Shown here: positions 11,901 through 26,900 of the stretch, one piece after another
Layout: the number at the start of each line of letters is the position of its first letter
Position numbering within the stretch: position 1 is the first letter of the stretch
From: Sweltsa coloradensis
Lineage: Eukaryota > Arthropoda > Insecta > Plecoptera > Chloroperlidae
NCBI GenBank assembly: GCA_024449915.1
Contig: JAMZAV010000096.1
Coordinates: forward strand, 124,001-188,000
Direction: 5' to 3'
DNA length: 64,000 nucleotides
Made by a program: the position numbers and the translations under genes
The notes under the pieces: generated by a model
The model's input: only the letters and a program-made list of their open reading frames with translations
Database searches by the model: none
Told to the model about the DNA's origin: nothing

Positions 11901-14900
11901 TTCCCACTCGAACACCGAAGTTAAGCAGAGTCGGGCGTGGTCATGGGTAGAGTGGGTGACCGCTCTTCCTTGAATCTCACGTATACCGCTGGTTAGAGCA
12001 GATGGAGGGTTCAAAAGCTAGTGTAACAACTTCGTTCTCCTCGACCTCTGCTCGGCAGTCCGGGTTAGTGGAGGAACCTATATGACTGTCAAAGCTACAC
12101 TGTCCTTTCGGATGGGACGTTAAGCCGTTGGTCCCCTTGGTACTTTTCAAAAGGAGTAGGCTACGTGTCGGTACCGGGTTTCCCCTCCTCCCTTCTGTTC
12201 ATACTTCATCCTCATCTTTCACCACTCATCGTCTCGATTAGCCAAAGTGCATAAATATGAGACGTTAAGCAATAATCAATCAATCAATCAAAGTTTCTGA
12301 CAGTTTTTACCACCTGATTAATTTCGACACCAAAATTACGAAATTATGCATTTTTTGTGTAATGTGAATATTTTGATATGAAGTAGGCCTATTTTAGCTT
12401 ACTCGCGTACAAACGATTATTACGATCTCACAATTGCGTTGTATGACCCGGCATCTCCACCATATGTACCAGCCAGGATTAATTTAATTTTTACTAGGTA
12501 CCCGGTACCTCCACCAAAACTTTGAGAAAACTTTGTTTGAAATTTCGTGACCTAATCCTTGGTCAGTAAGGGGAAAGTCTCTAGTATGAATGTGCGAGAT
12601 GACCGCTTGCTATGTGGTTGTCGTTGAGACATGTTAACCTGTTTTCCCGACAGCCGGTGCTAGAGGTGGTTGCCCAAGAGATGTCGCAGCTGAGCTCACG
12701 CGAGATGAACCGCTTGCGGCGCAAGGCCAGGCAGGCGGTGTCCAAGCAACGATCGCGTGATGAAGGAACGGAAGAACAGCCGGACAGGAAGAAGATCAAG
12801 ACAGAGGTAGGTATTCATTTAGCTAAATTGCTAATTGCTATGCTACCATACATGCAATTCACATAATATATTATTATCTACAATTTTCTCTTATCGACAC
12901 ACATATCACAGTTATTCCCTTTTTTCAAATATCCATTCTTGACATTTAATTTTAAAACTATGTAAGCTGCCTTTATATCTGTTGGCAATTTGTTGTAGAT
13001 TCTCTGATTCCTTCATAAAAAGAACTGACTACTGATATTTTTTGGAATTGTATACATTTACATACAGCTTATATAAATTAGCAGTTTGTCTGGTCTCTCT
13101 TCCGTAAATTTCCTCCACACTCTTAAATTTTTCTTCTAAATAACTTGGCAAATGATTATTTTAAATTTCCAATTTCGTAGGTGGTGGTGGAGGTGGCTGG
13201 AGACAGCGTGCCGGACAGCACCGGCTCCTGGGGAGATGTGAGTACAGCACACTTACCGTAATAATATGTCACGTTTGGAGGGGCGTGTGCCCTTATTCGT
13301 GACTGGCGATAAACCCAAAATATGTGCTAATCATTAATTTCACAAAAAAGCATTGATTGATGGATCAAATCTAAACCAGAAAATACCGAAACTTTTTCTG
13401 TGCCAGTCTGGTTATAAGTAGGCCTACATCCAAACTTGTTTGATGTGAGGTTAGTAGGGTAGCGTATATTATGTGAGTCGTGTACGAACACTGTCGCACA
13501 GCTGATGCCCTCGCAAGTGGCCAACGGTAAATAAACAAATATGCTAGCGTCTGGGGCGCTGCTCATACTCTTAAAGCAGAACAACCGCTTCTTGAAATTG
13601 CCTCTGAAAAGGCATATCCAGTTTACGAATTTTCGAATTGCTTGCTATGATACAATATGTAATAAAAGAATATTTTGAAGGTGAACGAGACAACTTTCAT
13701 ATTTCAAAAAATGTGGTGTAGCCATCAAAATCAGAGTGTGTTGGCAGCGGAAAAGCGGTAAATTTAAAATGGCCATTGCCAACGAGCAAAAAAAAAATTA
13801 GTAAACTCATTTATAAAATCAATATTTTGCTTATAGGCCCTACTTTAAGTATTATCATTACATAAATCTCGATTAATTATTAAAATAAAAGTTTATACTA
13901 TCAAATAAACTATCTACATCATCATCCAATCCATACGTCTACAAATAGTTTTTCATTCAGCTGTCACTGGATAGGCCTAGGCCTAAGAGTTCCTGCTTCA
14001 GGTAGGCCCTTTATCCTAGAAATATTTTCAACTTCTCTTTCGACATTACCTGATCCTTATGAAGTAGTTAAGGTGTATAGGCGTTTGAACAACAACGTCA
14101 ATAATATGACCTAATAATTAAGAAGTCAAAGTCCTTCCAGTGCTCCAAAATCAGGCGGCCATTGCATGATGGCATTTTTAGTTTTTCTGCATTGGTTGTG
14201 CGGAGTTGATCACGTGACCATTTTGAGGGTCGTTGAATCTAGGCTGATTCTGAGTCTGGGAGCTTTGTATTGATGTGTGGGCCTTCACATTATTGGCCTG
14301 TCAAATATAAATAATGTGGTAGTGAAATATTTTGTAATTTTCCCCCTATAGAATAGAATGTTCATTTTTGTTTTTACGTTTTGACCTGTAGTACATATTT
14401 TTGACCTTGGCCCTTTAGAAATGTCCCATTGAAGTTTGACTGTAGTTTTATTCCACGTGGTTATTGTATTAAATAAATCCAACTGTTTGTTTGGGCCAGG
14501 CTATCGACTGGCCGTTTGAGTCGTTCTGCGACCGTCTCTGCCAGGATCTGTTCAGTCCAAGCTGGGAGACGCGTCACGGAGCGGCCACCGCCCTCCGGGA
14601 GGTGATCCGGGTCCACGGGAAGGGAGCCGGTAAACCTGGCGACGTCACCGACCCAGAGATCGAGGAGTTCCACCAGGTAGGCAAGCAGAGGTTGTTTCGG
14701 AAGATGCGCGCTTGCTGCTGCTGATAGGTATAATCGATTGTAAAAATCGCTTTAGAAGTGTGCTGCACTCTATGAGCAAGCTGTTCAACCTTCTTCTTGT
14801 TTGTTATTTTGAGCACAGAGTGCGCTGTTTGTAAATGTCAGTTGAACAGCATCTGCATGCATAGTTATTATTATGATGTACAGTACTTGTTGTGCAATGT

Positions 14901-17900
14901 AAGTGGTTTGAGTGAAGGTTGAAACAATAGGGAAGTAGAGACTAAAGCAGGGCTGCCATTTTTACGGATTTCATCTGTAAATAATAAATACGGATCCATT
15001 CAGGTCCCTTAATGGATTCAAGGATATCACACTCAATTTACGGACATATTGGTAATTTTCAAATTTCGCATATTTTCAAATTTCTTGCACTTTTTGCCGC
15101 CGTTAAGTTTCAAAAGTTGGTACTTCGTAGATCGAGAAGACGAGAAGCAAGATTTCTTTAGTTTGTATTTGTTATGTTGCCAACTCTCTACGACGAATGT
15201 ATCGATAATCGAATCGATGTGTGACGTCACAGGTATTTCAGCAGCTGTTTAGTGGCCTATTATCATAAAATGGAGAAGCGACACAAGTTGCCGCCCGATC
15301 GTGATAGCAACTAATACGTTTAACTAGGGGTGTGCGAGTAGCACATTTTGAATTCGAGTCGAGTCGAGTATTCCTTTAAATACTCGAGTATCGAGTCGAG
15401 TCGAGTCGAGTATTCTTTTCAAAATTTAAATTTTTTTATTTAGTCGGTCCACTTGGAACACAACGATTTTTCTGTTGTAAACATATAAAAAATACATCAT
15501 TGTACTTGTATCAGGCTATTGAGACCTTCCTGCCCTTTGTGCTGGTCAATTTCAATAAAATTATAATTATACAGTGTGTTATCTTTTGTTCCTGGCCCCA
15601 TAATAATACTGCTGCGATGTTTTAATCCGAAAAAAAATCCTCCAAATTCGCACTCGCATTATAATATTCGCGGTCTAGGCATCTCCAATGCTATTTCAGC
15701 ATATTTGAATATTCCGCGCCCTTGAATGGTTCCAGCAGAGTCGATAAAGAAGTTACCTAACCTTCTTTATCGACTCTAGTTCTAGCGATGGCCGACGGAG
15801 CGCGCCACGCGTCGCTCGCGTCATCAAACACTGGCATCAAAGCAAAGATGGAAGATTGAAGGAACAGACATAAAACATGTCAAACTACGTCGCCAACTAC
15901 GATTTGGAAATCCGTAAAAAGTGCATTAATGGAATGTTCACTGGCATTCTTTCTTCACGATAGTTGATCTGAAATATAAGTGATAAAGACGCAACGAAAC
16001 CAATAAAGGATATTTGTTTTCGACGCCCTGTAGGCCTAGGTTAGGCCTAGGCCTAGTCCTATTCCCGGTTCCCGCATCCAAGTCTCCGTTGTTGTTTATC
16101 GTAATAATTTTGAAAGCACGCAGTCTCTAGGGCCAAGGCTTACTTTTTTGCCGTCACAGTACACACGTAGTAGGCCTAGGTTGTAATAAGCCTAGGCCCA
16201 GGTCTCTGTACGTAGGCCTAGCCCTACTGTGATGATGGTTCTTTTCAGTTTTCATAGGATTTCATGTTTATTTAATTTCATTTCATTTTATTGTCTTGTT
16301 TTGAATACCTAATACTAGCATATAATGTTACAAATTACAATGTTATGACAAGATAAACAAGTTAAACAATACATATATTATAAGCTAGCTAGCTATTAAA
16401 CACGTCTTTTCAAAAGACTAAGACTTAAATTAGGATGTATAGAAAATACTAAAACTAATTTACATTTATTACAAAATACACTTTTACAACAATACAATAA
16501 TACACAATAAAAATATATACTTTTACACTAATATAAGATAGGCTACTAGATAATATAAGTCTAGGCATCTATAATATGCAAAATAAATTGTATTTTCAAG
16601 ACATATTTTTATTGCCCGCCAAGAAATCCTCAATATCGTAGTATTCTTTTTCAACAAGAAATGTCCTAAGATCCTTTTTAAATGTATCAGTTGGTTTGTT
16701 TTTAATAATGGCAGGTAGCTTATGCAGGTAGCTTATTAAAAAGGATTATTCCTGCATATGTGGGGCTTTTCTCATATACAGCCAGCCTATGGGATGTCAC
16801 AAATATATCATTTTTCCTCCTAGTATTGTAATTATGAATATTGATGTTTTTTTTATATCTTCCCTATGATTAATTAAAAATAATATTACTTTGTATTTGT
16901 AAATATAGAGGCATGCAAGAGTAAGAATATTCAATGTTTTGAAATGTCCCCTACATGTATCCCCTTTCTTAATTTTATCTATTATTCTTAAAGCTTTTTT
17001 TTGCATGACAAAGATCTTATGAAAATTGTTTTTTGATGTATTACCCCACGCTATTAACCCATAGCTCAAATGTGACTCAATCAGGGCATAGTACACTACT
17101 AACAGCAAACTTCTATCTGCATATATTTTCATTTTACGTAAGACATATATATTAGAGCTTAGTTTATTTGCTACATAATCAGTGTGGATGTCCCACGATA
17201 AGCACTTGTCAATATACAGTCCTAAGAACTTTGCTGTGTCTATTTGTTCAATAGGAAGGTCTTCATCACATAACCTGATACAAATATTTTGATCTTCCAT
17301 ATTTTTCCTTGGGAATATCATACATTTAGTTTTCTTATTATTCATTATTAGGTTATTTGGTTGCAGCCACTACGCCACTTCGTTAAAACTGATAAAAGCG
17401 GTCTTTTCTAATGTTTCTATAAGTGCATGAGCAAGGGTAGTGGTTGCGTCATCTGCATACAGAAGCATATTCCCTTCACTTATTGCACATGGCATGTCAT
17501 TTATTAGTACATTGAAAAACAAAGGCCCTAGTATTGATCCTTGTGGTACTCCCAGTTTAATATAGTATTTCCTCTCAGATTTAGTTTTTATGTTCAAATG
17601 GTCAGAAATTTCTACATATTGCGTCCTTCCATGTAGATACGAATATATCCATTGCAGGGCATTTCCCTTAATTCCATATGAAAACAGTTTACTTATTAAT
17701 GTATTATACTCCACACAGTCAAAAGCTTTTGAAAGATCCATGTAAATGGCTACTCGTGTTTTTTTTCTGATCAAGCGCTTCTAACAACTCGGATGTTGAG
17801 AGAAGTGATTGGAAGATAATTTTGAAGGTGAAAAATAAGAGCACAATAATAAAGAAAAACAGACAAGTTAAATTTACATATAGAAGTTACCTGTGAGTCT

Positions 17901-20900
17901 GGGGTGGCCACACAGCATAGCTCAGCTCAGCAGCAGCACTTGTCGGTCTAGGCTTAGGCTTAGATTAGGCCTAGGGCCTAGATTCTAGTGGTAGACCTAC
18001 TAGGGCCTAACTTAGTAACTATTAAGTGAGATAAGAGTGAGAGGATTGCACATTTTGAGGGTTGCTCAAATGATAAAACTGAAATAAAATATGGTCATAT
18101 ATAATTAATATGGAAGTTACAAGTTACAAGTTACAATGACATTTGATTATACAAAAAATTGAGGTTAGAATTAACTGTCAGTCAGTAAAGTTTCTTTTTT
18201 TTTTTAATTGAAAGTTCGTTTGGTTGCATGGTGATTATAGTTCAGTAAATTAAAAACATTAGGTAATTTAAAATTTGTTTGAAGTTGAAAGTTCGTTGAG
18301 TTCTGATTGCAAAAGGGGGTAGGATAGGCCTAGAACGTCACACGCATTTCGTTGATGTGGTGTAGGGTGGGTTAAATTCGTATGATGATGTTATTACCTG
18401 GTGCGAAGTCTTGATGTTGTGGCCAGCTTTAGGCCTACTTACTGTTGATCCATTGTAGTTCCAACCTTCACTCCATTGTCTGGGGTTTTTAAATCGTAGT
18501 TATTAAATCTTGTTGATAGAGTGAAGAAGAATTGGGATATCAGCAGCAGTGGTAGTAGGGCCTAGGCTAGGCCTACGTTGTTATGACGCCTGAAGCCATC
18601 TCGCCCAACGAATTCCGCCCTCGCCTCGAATTGTCGTGTTGTTGTTTTGAAAGATGTAGTTCGACTGACTGGGTGTCTGCTAGCTGTGACCTCTAGCCAG
18701 ACTTGGAGGTCGTTGGTAAACCCCTCTCTTTGTTGTCTGCATTGTGTTGTGTTGCTTGGCCGCTAGATGGCGTCGGTTGGTTTGTGGTTCAATAGATCGG
18801 TCGATATGTCGATAACAGTAGTGTCCGCGTTCGATGCTGTGGTCGCTGCTTGGTATTGATTGTCGTCGCTAGATCGCATGGGTGGTGTCTTGGGGTGCTT
18901 TGTGTTTATAAATTGAGTCTCACGGTTCACTTTCTCACGCTCGCTCAAGGGTTTGTCTGGAGTAGTTGCGATAACCCCGAGTTCAAATTAGGGTGACTGG
19001 GTACGTTCTCACGACGTGGGCGATTCTGTCTGTTCGTCTGGGTTTTGTTTAGATTACATATTTGTTTATATTACCACCCTGGTTGCCAGGCTTGAGACAA
19101 CTTGTCTGTGTGACTGGGGGACTTAGTCTACGTTCTTATATGCTGGTCTGACTGACAGATGAATAAAATGAATATAAAACTAACAATTATAATTATGAAA
19201 ATATAAATGATGAATATAAAATTATAATAAAATTACAATTAATATAGGTTGTTTTGTTGGTGCTTATTGACTGACTTTATTGTTAATTAAATTAAGTAAT
19301 TAATTAGACTGGTATGACAAATACTTTGAAATTGATGAAAGAGCAATTGATAGCATTGATAGCAATTAATTGATTGATTATCGAAATTAATGGTTGATTG
19401 GTCCGTACGTAGGTACGTAACATTACATTAGTCCCCAATTATTCATGATCGTTTTTAATCTTATAAACGAGAATGAATAATTCTGTGGTTGTGATGGTAT
19501 TAATTGTTATTACAAAATTACATAAAGTTATACAATGTTACAAAAATATATGTTATACATAATAAAAATCGTCATTTGTTGTCGTGTCGATTATGTTGAT
19601 TGTGTCCGTGAGTCAGGATGTCAGTGTCAGACATGTTGGTCGTAGGAAGTTAGAGAATAGGAGGTGATATACTGAGCATTCTACCTACCTACCTACCTCA
19701 ATCATTGGCTGATTCCGTATGAATCGAACTAACCTAATTTATGTTCCTTATAAAAATATTAAATCCCTAGCTTGTCCCCCCACCCCCCAGTTTCCTTACA
19801 CTATCTTACTTCCTTCTCTCTCCGTTAAGTTTATTAGGTGAAGACTATAACAAAGTTATGTCCTCGTTAATAAGGCGAGTCCGAGCAAAAAGGTATCTCG
19901 AACCACACCACCTATTGTTAACTAATTACTAAATACAAAAAATCAAATAGTCTACTAGTCCTATGCACCTCGTCCACAATGGGGCACGTCATCGATACAT
20001 AGTAACCTAGCAACTGGTGTGTTCGTGTTCCCTGAACATCGAAAGGTGAGTATATGTGAGTATAGGGCCTATTATGCGATTAATATGATAGTATTATTAT
20101 TCTATAGGACGTTGCGAATGACCCTCTCGTCTTGGCTAGAGCGCATCCTCGAGAAATCATTGCACGCCTATCCGTGTTCGTGTATTGATTGTACATTCGT
20201 GATCATAATCGTGTTCAAGCTATCGTGACGCTTTCGGTGAAGAAATCGTAGAAGCTAAGCCGAGTTGTTTGAGAAGACATCGTCACAGGCCAGGAGTAAC
20301 GGAATAAGAATTTGTCTGGAACGCTTAGCGGTCGTAAGTCGACATAATTTCCAGCTCGTTATCCCTTCCCTGTCCCCCTGGTAACTGCCGAGTCCCCCCG
20401 AGCAATTATATTCCTTGTACGTGTACGTAGTCATATTCGTGTGGAAATTATTTTGGTCGTTTAATCATGTTGAAAGTTTAAATTTAATTATAATGTGAGG
20501 TTATGTTAAAAATGTTTGTGATTTGGGTGTGATTATGTAGCCAGTTTGAAATAATGATTGTTTCATCCTAACTTTTATTTTGTTGAATGTGAATGAGGTT
20601 CGCTTGAAATGTTTGTGCCGATGTTTAGGCTTTGGCCTGTCACATGGCGTGTGGGTGTCAAAATTTTTGTTTTTATATTTAAAATTTAAGTGTGTGTGAT
20701 TTTCATCTTTAGTTTTGTTTATCGTTTCTTTCTCTAGCATCAAAGTTTCTTTTATTAGCTTAGTTTCATTGGTTTCTTTTCTTAGTTTCTTACTTTGTTT
20801 CATTTTTCTTAGTTTCTTTATAAATTCTTTTAGAAGTTCCTTCAAATTTTCTTTATTTATTGTCATTATTTGTTTATCTTCTTTCACTTTTAGTTGTTTA

Positions 20901-23900
20901 TCATTTTTGTTTTCTTCATTCTTTAGTAAGTTTAGTTGTGTATTTTTGTTTGGATTTGTTTTTATTGCTTTTGTTTGTTGTTGTTGTTGTTGTTGTTCAG
21001 AAATATAAGTGTGCTTTTTAACTTCATGGCACGTTTTTGACGCGTTTTTGACCTCTTCATTTATTCGGTTCATCGGATTGGTTAAATTATTCTCACAGGG
21101 AATTGTGAAGTTTTGATTTAATGTTTTTATCTCGTCTTTAACGCTAATGAGTTCGATTCTCATTGAATCAAACGTATCAAAGCGCGCGTTCATTTTTGTC
21201 ATATCACTTTTTATTTGTTCTAATATGTTTAATATTTGGTTTGACTCACCCTTTACTATCTGCTCAGTAATCAAAGGAGTTGAGATACCTGACTCTGTAG
21301 GCTGGTTCACCTCTGGTGTGTAGGGTGGTGTGAGTAGAGTCGTTAGGCTTATGTTGCGGGTTGGGGTCACGAAGGTGTTGTACTCCGTCGTCTGTCCCCT
21401 GCGATGTAGGCCTAAGTTTTGTTGGTTGTCTTGGTTGTCCATGTCCTCTGCGTTCAGTTCAGTGACAGTAGGATTACATGAAAATTCCAAGTTTTTATTA
21501 GCCATTGTATAAATTTGATGTTTACAAACAATTAGTTAGGGCCTACCTCTCAAAATGTGTTTCTCACTCTATCGTTTTATTTATCGGGGTTGTGAACACG
21601 TTTATCGTGCCCATCACGGTCTGAGCGCTATTCTAACAACTGAATTGAAGTTAATCCCGGTCATGAAAAAGTATCGAAAGCACCACGGGTTGGGCGCCAT
21701 TCTAACAACTCGGATGTTGAGAGAAGTGATTGGAAGAATAATTTTGAAGGTGAAAAATAAGAGCACAATAATAAAAGAAAAACAGACAAGTTAAATTTAC
21801 ATATAGAAGTTACCTGTGAGTCTGGGGTGGCCACACAGCATAGCTCAGCTCAGCAGCAGCACTTGTCGGTCTAGGCTTAGGCTTAGATTAGGCCTAGGGC
21901 CTAGATTCTAGTGGTAGACCTACTAGGGCCTAACTTAGTAACTATTAAGTGAGATAAGAGTGAGAGGATTGCACATTTTGAGGGTTACTCAAATGATAAA
22001 ACTGAAATAAAATATGTTCATATATAATTACTATGAAGGTTACAAGTTAGAAGTTACAATGACATTTGATTATACAAAAAATTGAGGTTAGAATTAACTG
22101 TCAGTCAGTAAAGTTTCTTTTTTTTTTAATTGAAAGTTCGTTTGGTTGCATGGTGATTATAGTTCAGTAAATTAAAAACATTAGGTAATTTAAAATTTGT
22201 TTGAAGTTGAAAGTTCGTTGAGTTCTGATTGCAAAAGGGGGTAGGATAGGCCTAGAACGTCACACGCATTTCGTTGATGTGGTGTAGGGTGGGTTAATTC
22301 GTATGATGATGTTATTACCTGGTGCGAAGTCTTGATGTTGTGGCCAGCTTTAGGCCTACTTACTGTTGATCCATTGTAGTTCCAACCTTCACTCCATTGT
22401 CTGGGGTTTTTAAATCGTAGTTATTAAATCTTGTTGATAGAGTGAAGAAGAATTGGGATATCAGCAGCAGTGGTAGTAGGGCCTAGGCTAGGCCTACGTT
22501 GTTATGACGCCTGAAGCCATCTCGCCCACGATTCCGCCCTCGCCTCAAATTGTCGTGTTGTTGTTTTGAAAGATGTAGTTCGACTGACTGGGTGTCTGCT
22601 AGCTGTGACCTCTAGCCAGACTTGGAGGTCGTTGGTAAACCCCTCTCTTTGTTGTCTGCATTGTGTTGTGTTGCTTGGCCGCTAGATGGCGTCGGTTGGT
22701 TTGTGGTTCAATAGATCGGTCGATATGTCGATAACAGTAGTGTCCGCGTTCGATGCTGTGGTCGCTGCTTGGTATTGATTGTCGTCGCTAGATCGCATGG
22801 GTGGTGTCTTGGGGTGCTTTGTGTTTATAAATTGAGTCTCACGGTTCACTTTCTCACGCTCGCTCAAGGGTTTGTCTGGAGTAGTTGCGATAACCCCGAG
22901 TTCAAATTAGGGTGACTGGGTACGTTCTCACGACGTGGGCGATTCTGTCTGTTCGTCTGGGTTTTGTTTAGATTACATATTTGTTTATATTACCACCCTG
23001 GTTGCCAGGCTTGAGACAACTTGTCTGTGTGACTGGGGGACTTAGTCTACGTTCTTATATGCTGGTCTGACTGACAGATGAATAAAATGAATATAAAACT
23101 AACAATTATAATTATGAAAATATAAATGATGAATATAAAATTATAATAAAATTACAATTAATATAGGTTGTTTTGTTGGTGCTTATTGACTGACTTTATT
23201 GTTAATTAAATTAAGTAATTAATTAGACTGGTATGACAAATACTTTGAAATTGATGAAAGAGCAATTGATAGCATTGATAGCAATTAATTGATTGATTAT
23301 CGAAATTAATGGTTGATTGGTCCGTACGTAGGTACGTAACATTACACGCTGTTACAACATTGTCAATGAAGGCAGCAAGAGCTGTTTCAGTTGATCTCTT
23401 TTCTCTGAATCCATGTTGTTCTTTTGCTATTATCTCATTTGCCTCTAAGTATTCGGACACTATTATACATTACTCTTTCAAACACCTTTGAAAAATCATT
23501 AAGTATTGAAACTGGTCTATAATTTCTGATGTCTCGAGTGTTTCCCTCTTTCAAAATTGGTTTTACCCGTGCCACCTTTAAAGCTTTTGGAAAAACACCT
23601 TCATTAAGAGACATATTAATTAAGTAAGTAAGTGGCTCTACTAATTTATTTATTTATTTATTTATTTAAGTAAGCCTTCCACAGTGTTCACTCATATGCA
23701 TGTCATATAGACATGCGAGTATTTGAAGTTGTCTGTACAATTGTCAAGAAAACAAACATAAACAACAACATAAACAGTTTACAATGTTAACAAAGTTCAA
23801 TTCGAAAAAAGAGTGCAATTGGTCAATTAAAATAGTTTCAATGTAGATACAATATATCAGTCATTAGATTAAAATTAAAATTAAAACTAAGATATTTGGG

Positions 23901-26900
23901 TTCACACAACATATGTACTGATACTATAGTTAGCTTAAGCTAGTCCTATACAATACAAGTCTCAAAATATTCACTTACTGAATAAAAGCTGTGTTCCAAA
24001 AGGAATGATTTAATCCTAGCCTTAAACTCCTTCCTAGAGCTTGTAACACCAACATTCCGTAATTCTTCAGGCAATTTGTTATATACTTTAATTCCCATGT
24101 TCACGGGATCATTATCCAGCAGCTTCAATCTATGGCTAGTCTGGTACAATTTTCCCTTCCCTCTCGTGTTTATATTATGGACATTTGCATTCAATTGAAA
24201 TAAGTTAGGAAATTTATTTACAAACATGATAACCTCAAGCAGATACAGACAAGCTACAGTTAATATATTTGCATTCTTAAAAGCCTGTCTGCATGATTCT
24301 CTAGAGCCTAAATGGAGCATATACCGCAATGCTCTCTTCTGAAGGCAAAAAATCTTACTTACACTCGCTGAGTTCCCCCAAAACAATATCCCATAGTTTA
24401 TCAGAGACTGAGTGTTGGCATGAAAAACTTTTTTCCTTGTATCCAAATTACATTGGGTGGACAAGGCTTTCATTGTAAAACAAGAAGAGCTTAGTCTCTT
24501 GCCCAGGTCTTCAATATGAGATGACCACTTTAGTTTAAAATCCAGTTTAAGGCCTAGGAATTTGGCTACCTCCACTATATCAATTGATAAGTTGTTATGC
24601 TCTACTGTTAAATGTGGATGTTGACCCTTAACTTGGTAGGTAATTATTTGGGTTTTTGAACAGTTTAGCTTCAATTTGTTAGCCTTGAACCATGCTTCTA
24701 ATTCTCTAAGAATAACTCCCAATTTGTAAATTAACTCGTCTATGCTCTGTGCCGTAATTATTACGGTAGTATCATCTGCGAAAAGAATTGCTTTGCACAA
24801 TACTCTTGCACATTTCTTTATACGAAAGCTTGATAAACCATCTGGACCTATTGATTTCTTATTCTTTAAATTTCTTATAATTCGCAAAGTTTCATCTTCA
24901 CTTACATTATTGAGGCAAAATAAGTGATCTATTTCAGGCAACACTTGTTTCCCATCATTTTCAGTTCTCTTTTGACTTTCTGTTAATTTTGTGGCTATAT
25001 TTATAAAATAGTCATTGAATATGTTTCCAATTTGCTTTGCATTTCTGACAGTTTCATTACGTATCTACTGTGATTTCAAATTCTGTTTCAGTTTTCTTTT
25101 TTCTTTTTGAATCCCTTTCCAGATTAATCATATTCCATATATCTTAACCTTTGTTTTCTGATTTCCTTATTAGTTCTTTGATTCTATGAGCCTTCGCTTT
25201 TCGAATTGTATCTTTATTTTTTGCATTTTTTGTATTTATTTAGAACATTGACATTTGTATTCCTTTTAAGTTTTAACGCAAGTCTCCTCACTTTCCTTGA
25301 CATTTCCATCACATTTTGTGTTATCCATTTATTATTTTTCTTTTTTGTGTTCTGAATCTTTGCCTTTCTTGTTGGAAATGATTTATTGTAGTGAAAAGTT
25401 ATTATATCTACAAATGTGTCATATGCATGGTCAACTGTTTTATGATTGTATATTGCATCCCATGAAACATTTAAAAGTCTGTCATTAAATATGGTTATAT
25501 TTCTCTTGCTCATGTCCCTGTATTCTGTTAGAAGGATTCTGTTACTATGTTTTCGATTTTTAGATTGATCTAAACGATATATATTTATTGCTTGAGCATA
25601 ATGATCAGATATTGCTGAAATGATGACCTCACTTTGATACATAACATTATCCATGTTTGTTATTATATTATTACCTATTGCAGAAGAAGAAATTGATGTT
25701 TTAGTTATTGCAATCCTAGTAGGAGCATTAATTGTTATGTTTAATTTATTAGCTAATTCTTTAAGAGTTCTCGTATTCTTATCATTTTTTAGTACATCAA
25801 TATTAAGGTCACCACATAGTACAATATCTTTTTCCTTCAAGCAGTCCATCTCTAAGAGTTCATGTTATTTATTTAAAAAAGGTGTCAATATTCCCATTTG
25901 GAGATCTATATAGTGTAATAATTATTGTGATGTAAGAATCATGCTGTATTCTACCTATCACAACCTCAAAATCATTTTCTTGTGTAATTTTAATTTAATA
26001 TCTTTTCTAAATTCCTCTACATTGATTCTTTTGAACAAATCATGACCCCTCCTGCTTTTTGGGTTTGCCTACAAAAGCTGGCAACTTGGTACACTCTAAG
26101 AAATATTTGTTTTAATACGCTAACAATTTTGTTTTGCGTAAAAAAAAAGTGGAATGTTTTACTACTAGGAAAACGCTTAAGTCCCGCCGCGTTGATGGAT
26201 GAGCGTTTTTTTTAAACGAAAAAAGCGTAAAATTGTGATTTTTTTAATAGATAATTTTTCAATTACGCTCAAATTTCACACGAATATATTAATTCATAAA
26301 ATTAAAGTTCTGTGAAAAAATCATTACAATCGGATAAAGCATGTAGGTTTTATTCGTCAAAGAAATGTTAAAAATTGAAAAAAATCGTAAAATTGCGATT
26401 ATCATGAGAAATAATTTTTCGATTGCGCTCAAATTTCACACGAATATATTAATTCATTAAATTAAGGTTCTGTGAAAAAATCATTACAATCGGATAAAGC
26501 ATGTAGATGTTATAAGTCGAAGAATTTTTTTAAAAATCGAAAAAAATCGTAAAATTGTGATTTTCATGAGAAATAATTTTTCGATCGATTTTTCCCCCCG
26601 TGCAGTTCTTCGTTCAGAGATTTCATAGACCTCCATAAAATTTCATCGCAATTGGAGTATTGGTTTAGCCGGAATCGTGTTCACAGACACACAAAAATAC
26701 AAAAAAAAAAGAAAAAAAAAACATTCCGGATTTTTTTCTCCAGTGTAGTGAAATGGAATTTTTGCTTCGCTCGCTACGCTCATCCAAAAATACATATACT
26801 TCTTATGTTTTTAAGAAAAAGCAGTACATGTAACGTGAAATTGTTAACGTCAATATAAAAAAACAATATGGTAACTGCAAAATAACACCTACATACAAAT

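Larger units (their letters stand above)
17776..23350 (-). mobile_element. non-autonomous LTR retrotransposon (gypsy-type) inserted in LINE-A
   Basis: Two nearly identical ~1.65-kb LTRs (17780-19427 and 21701-23346) enclose 2.3 kb and split LINE-A's RT codons precisely. The 4-bp flank CGCT (17776-17779 and 23347-23350) is a target duplication. Read on the minus strand, the LTR begins TGTAATGTTACGTACC. The base after the 5' LTR starts a tRNA-Lys-like primer site, TGGCGCCCAACCCGTGG, and GGGGACTAA precedes the 3' LTR. Only one open frame, a gag-position protein, is inside. There is no protease, RT or integrase, so it must depend on a partner. The LTR match indicates a recent insertion. Confidence 0.9.

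Noticed and set aside
11871..12000. 5S rRNA gene
   Set aside because: Only the internal part of 5S is matched, it is followed by a SINE body and tail, and a 16-bp target duplication flanks the whole, so it is a SINE.
18763..18948. 61-codon ORF present twice (also 22682-22867)
   Set aside because: It is the same LTR segment in the two LTRs of one element, with no sign of coding function.
24801..24944. internal deletion in one LINE joining KKCAR to FADD
   Set aside because: The (AATA)n tail at 23643 and the resumed RT codons at 23640 show a second LINE inserted there instead.
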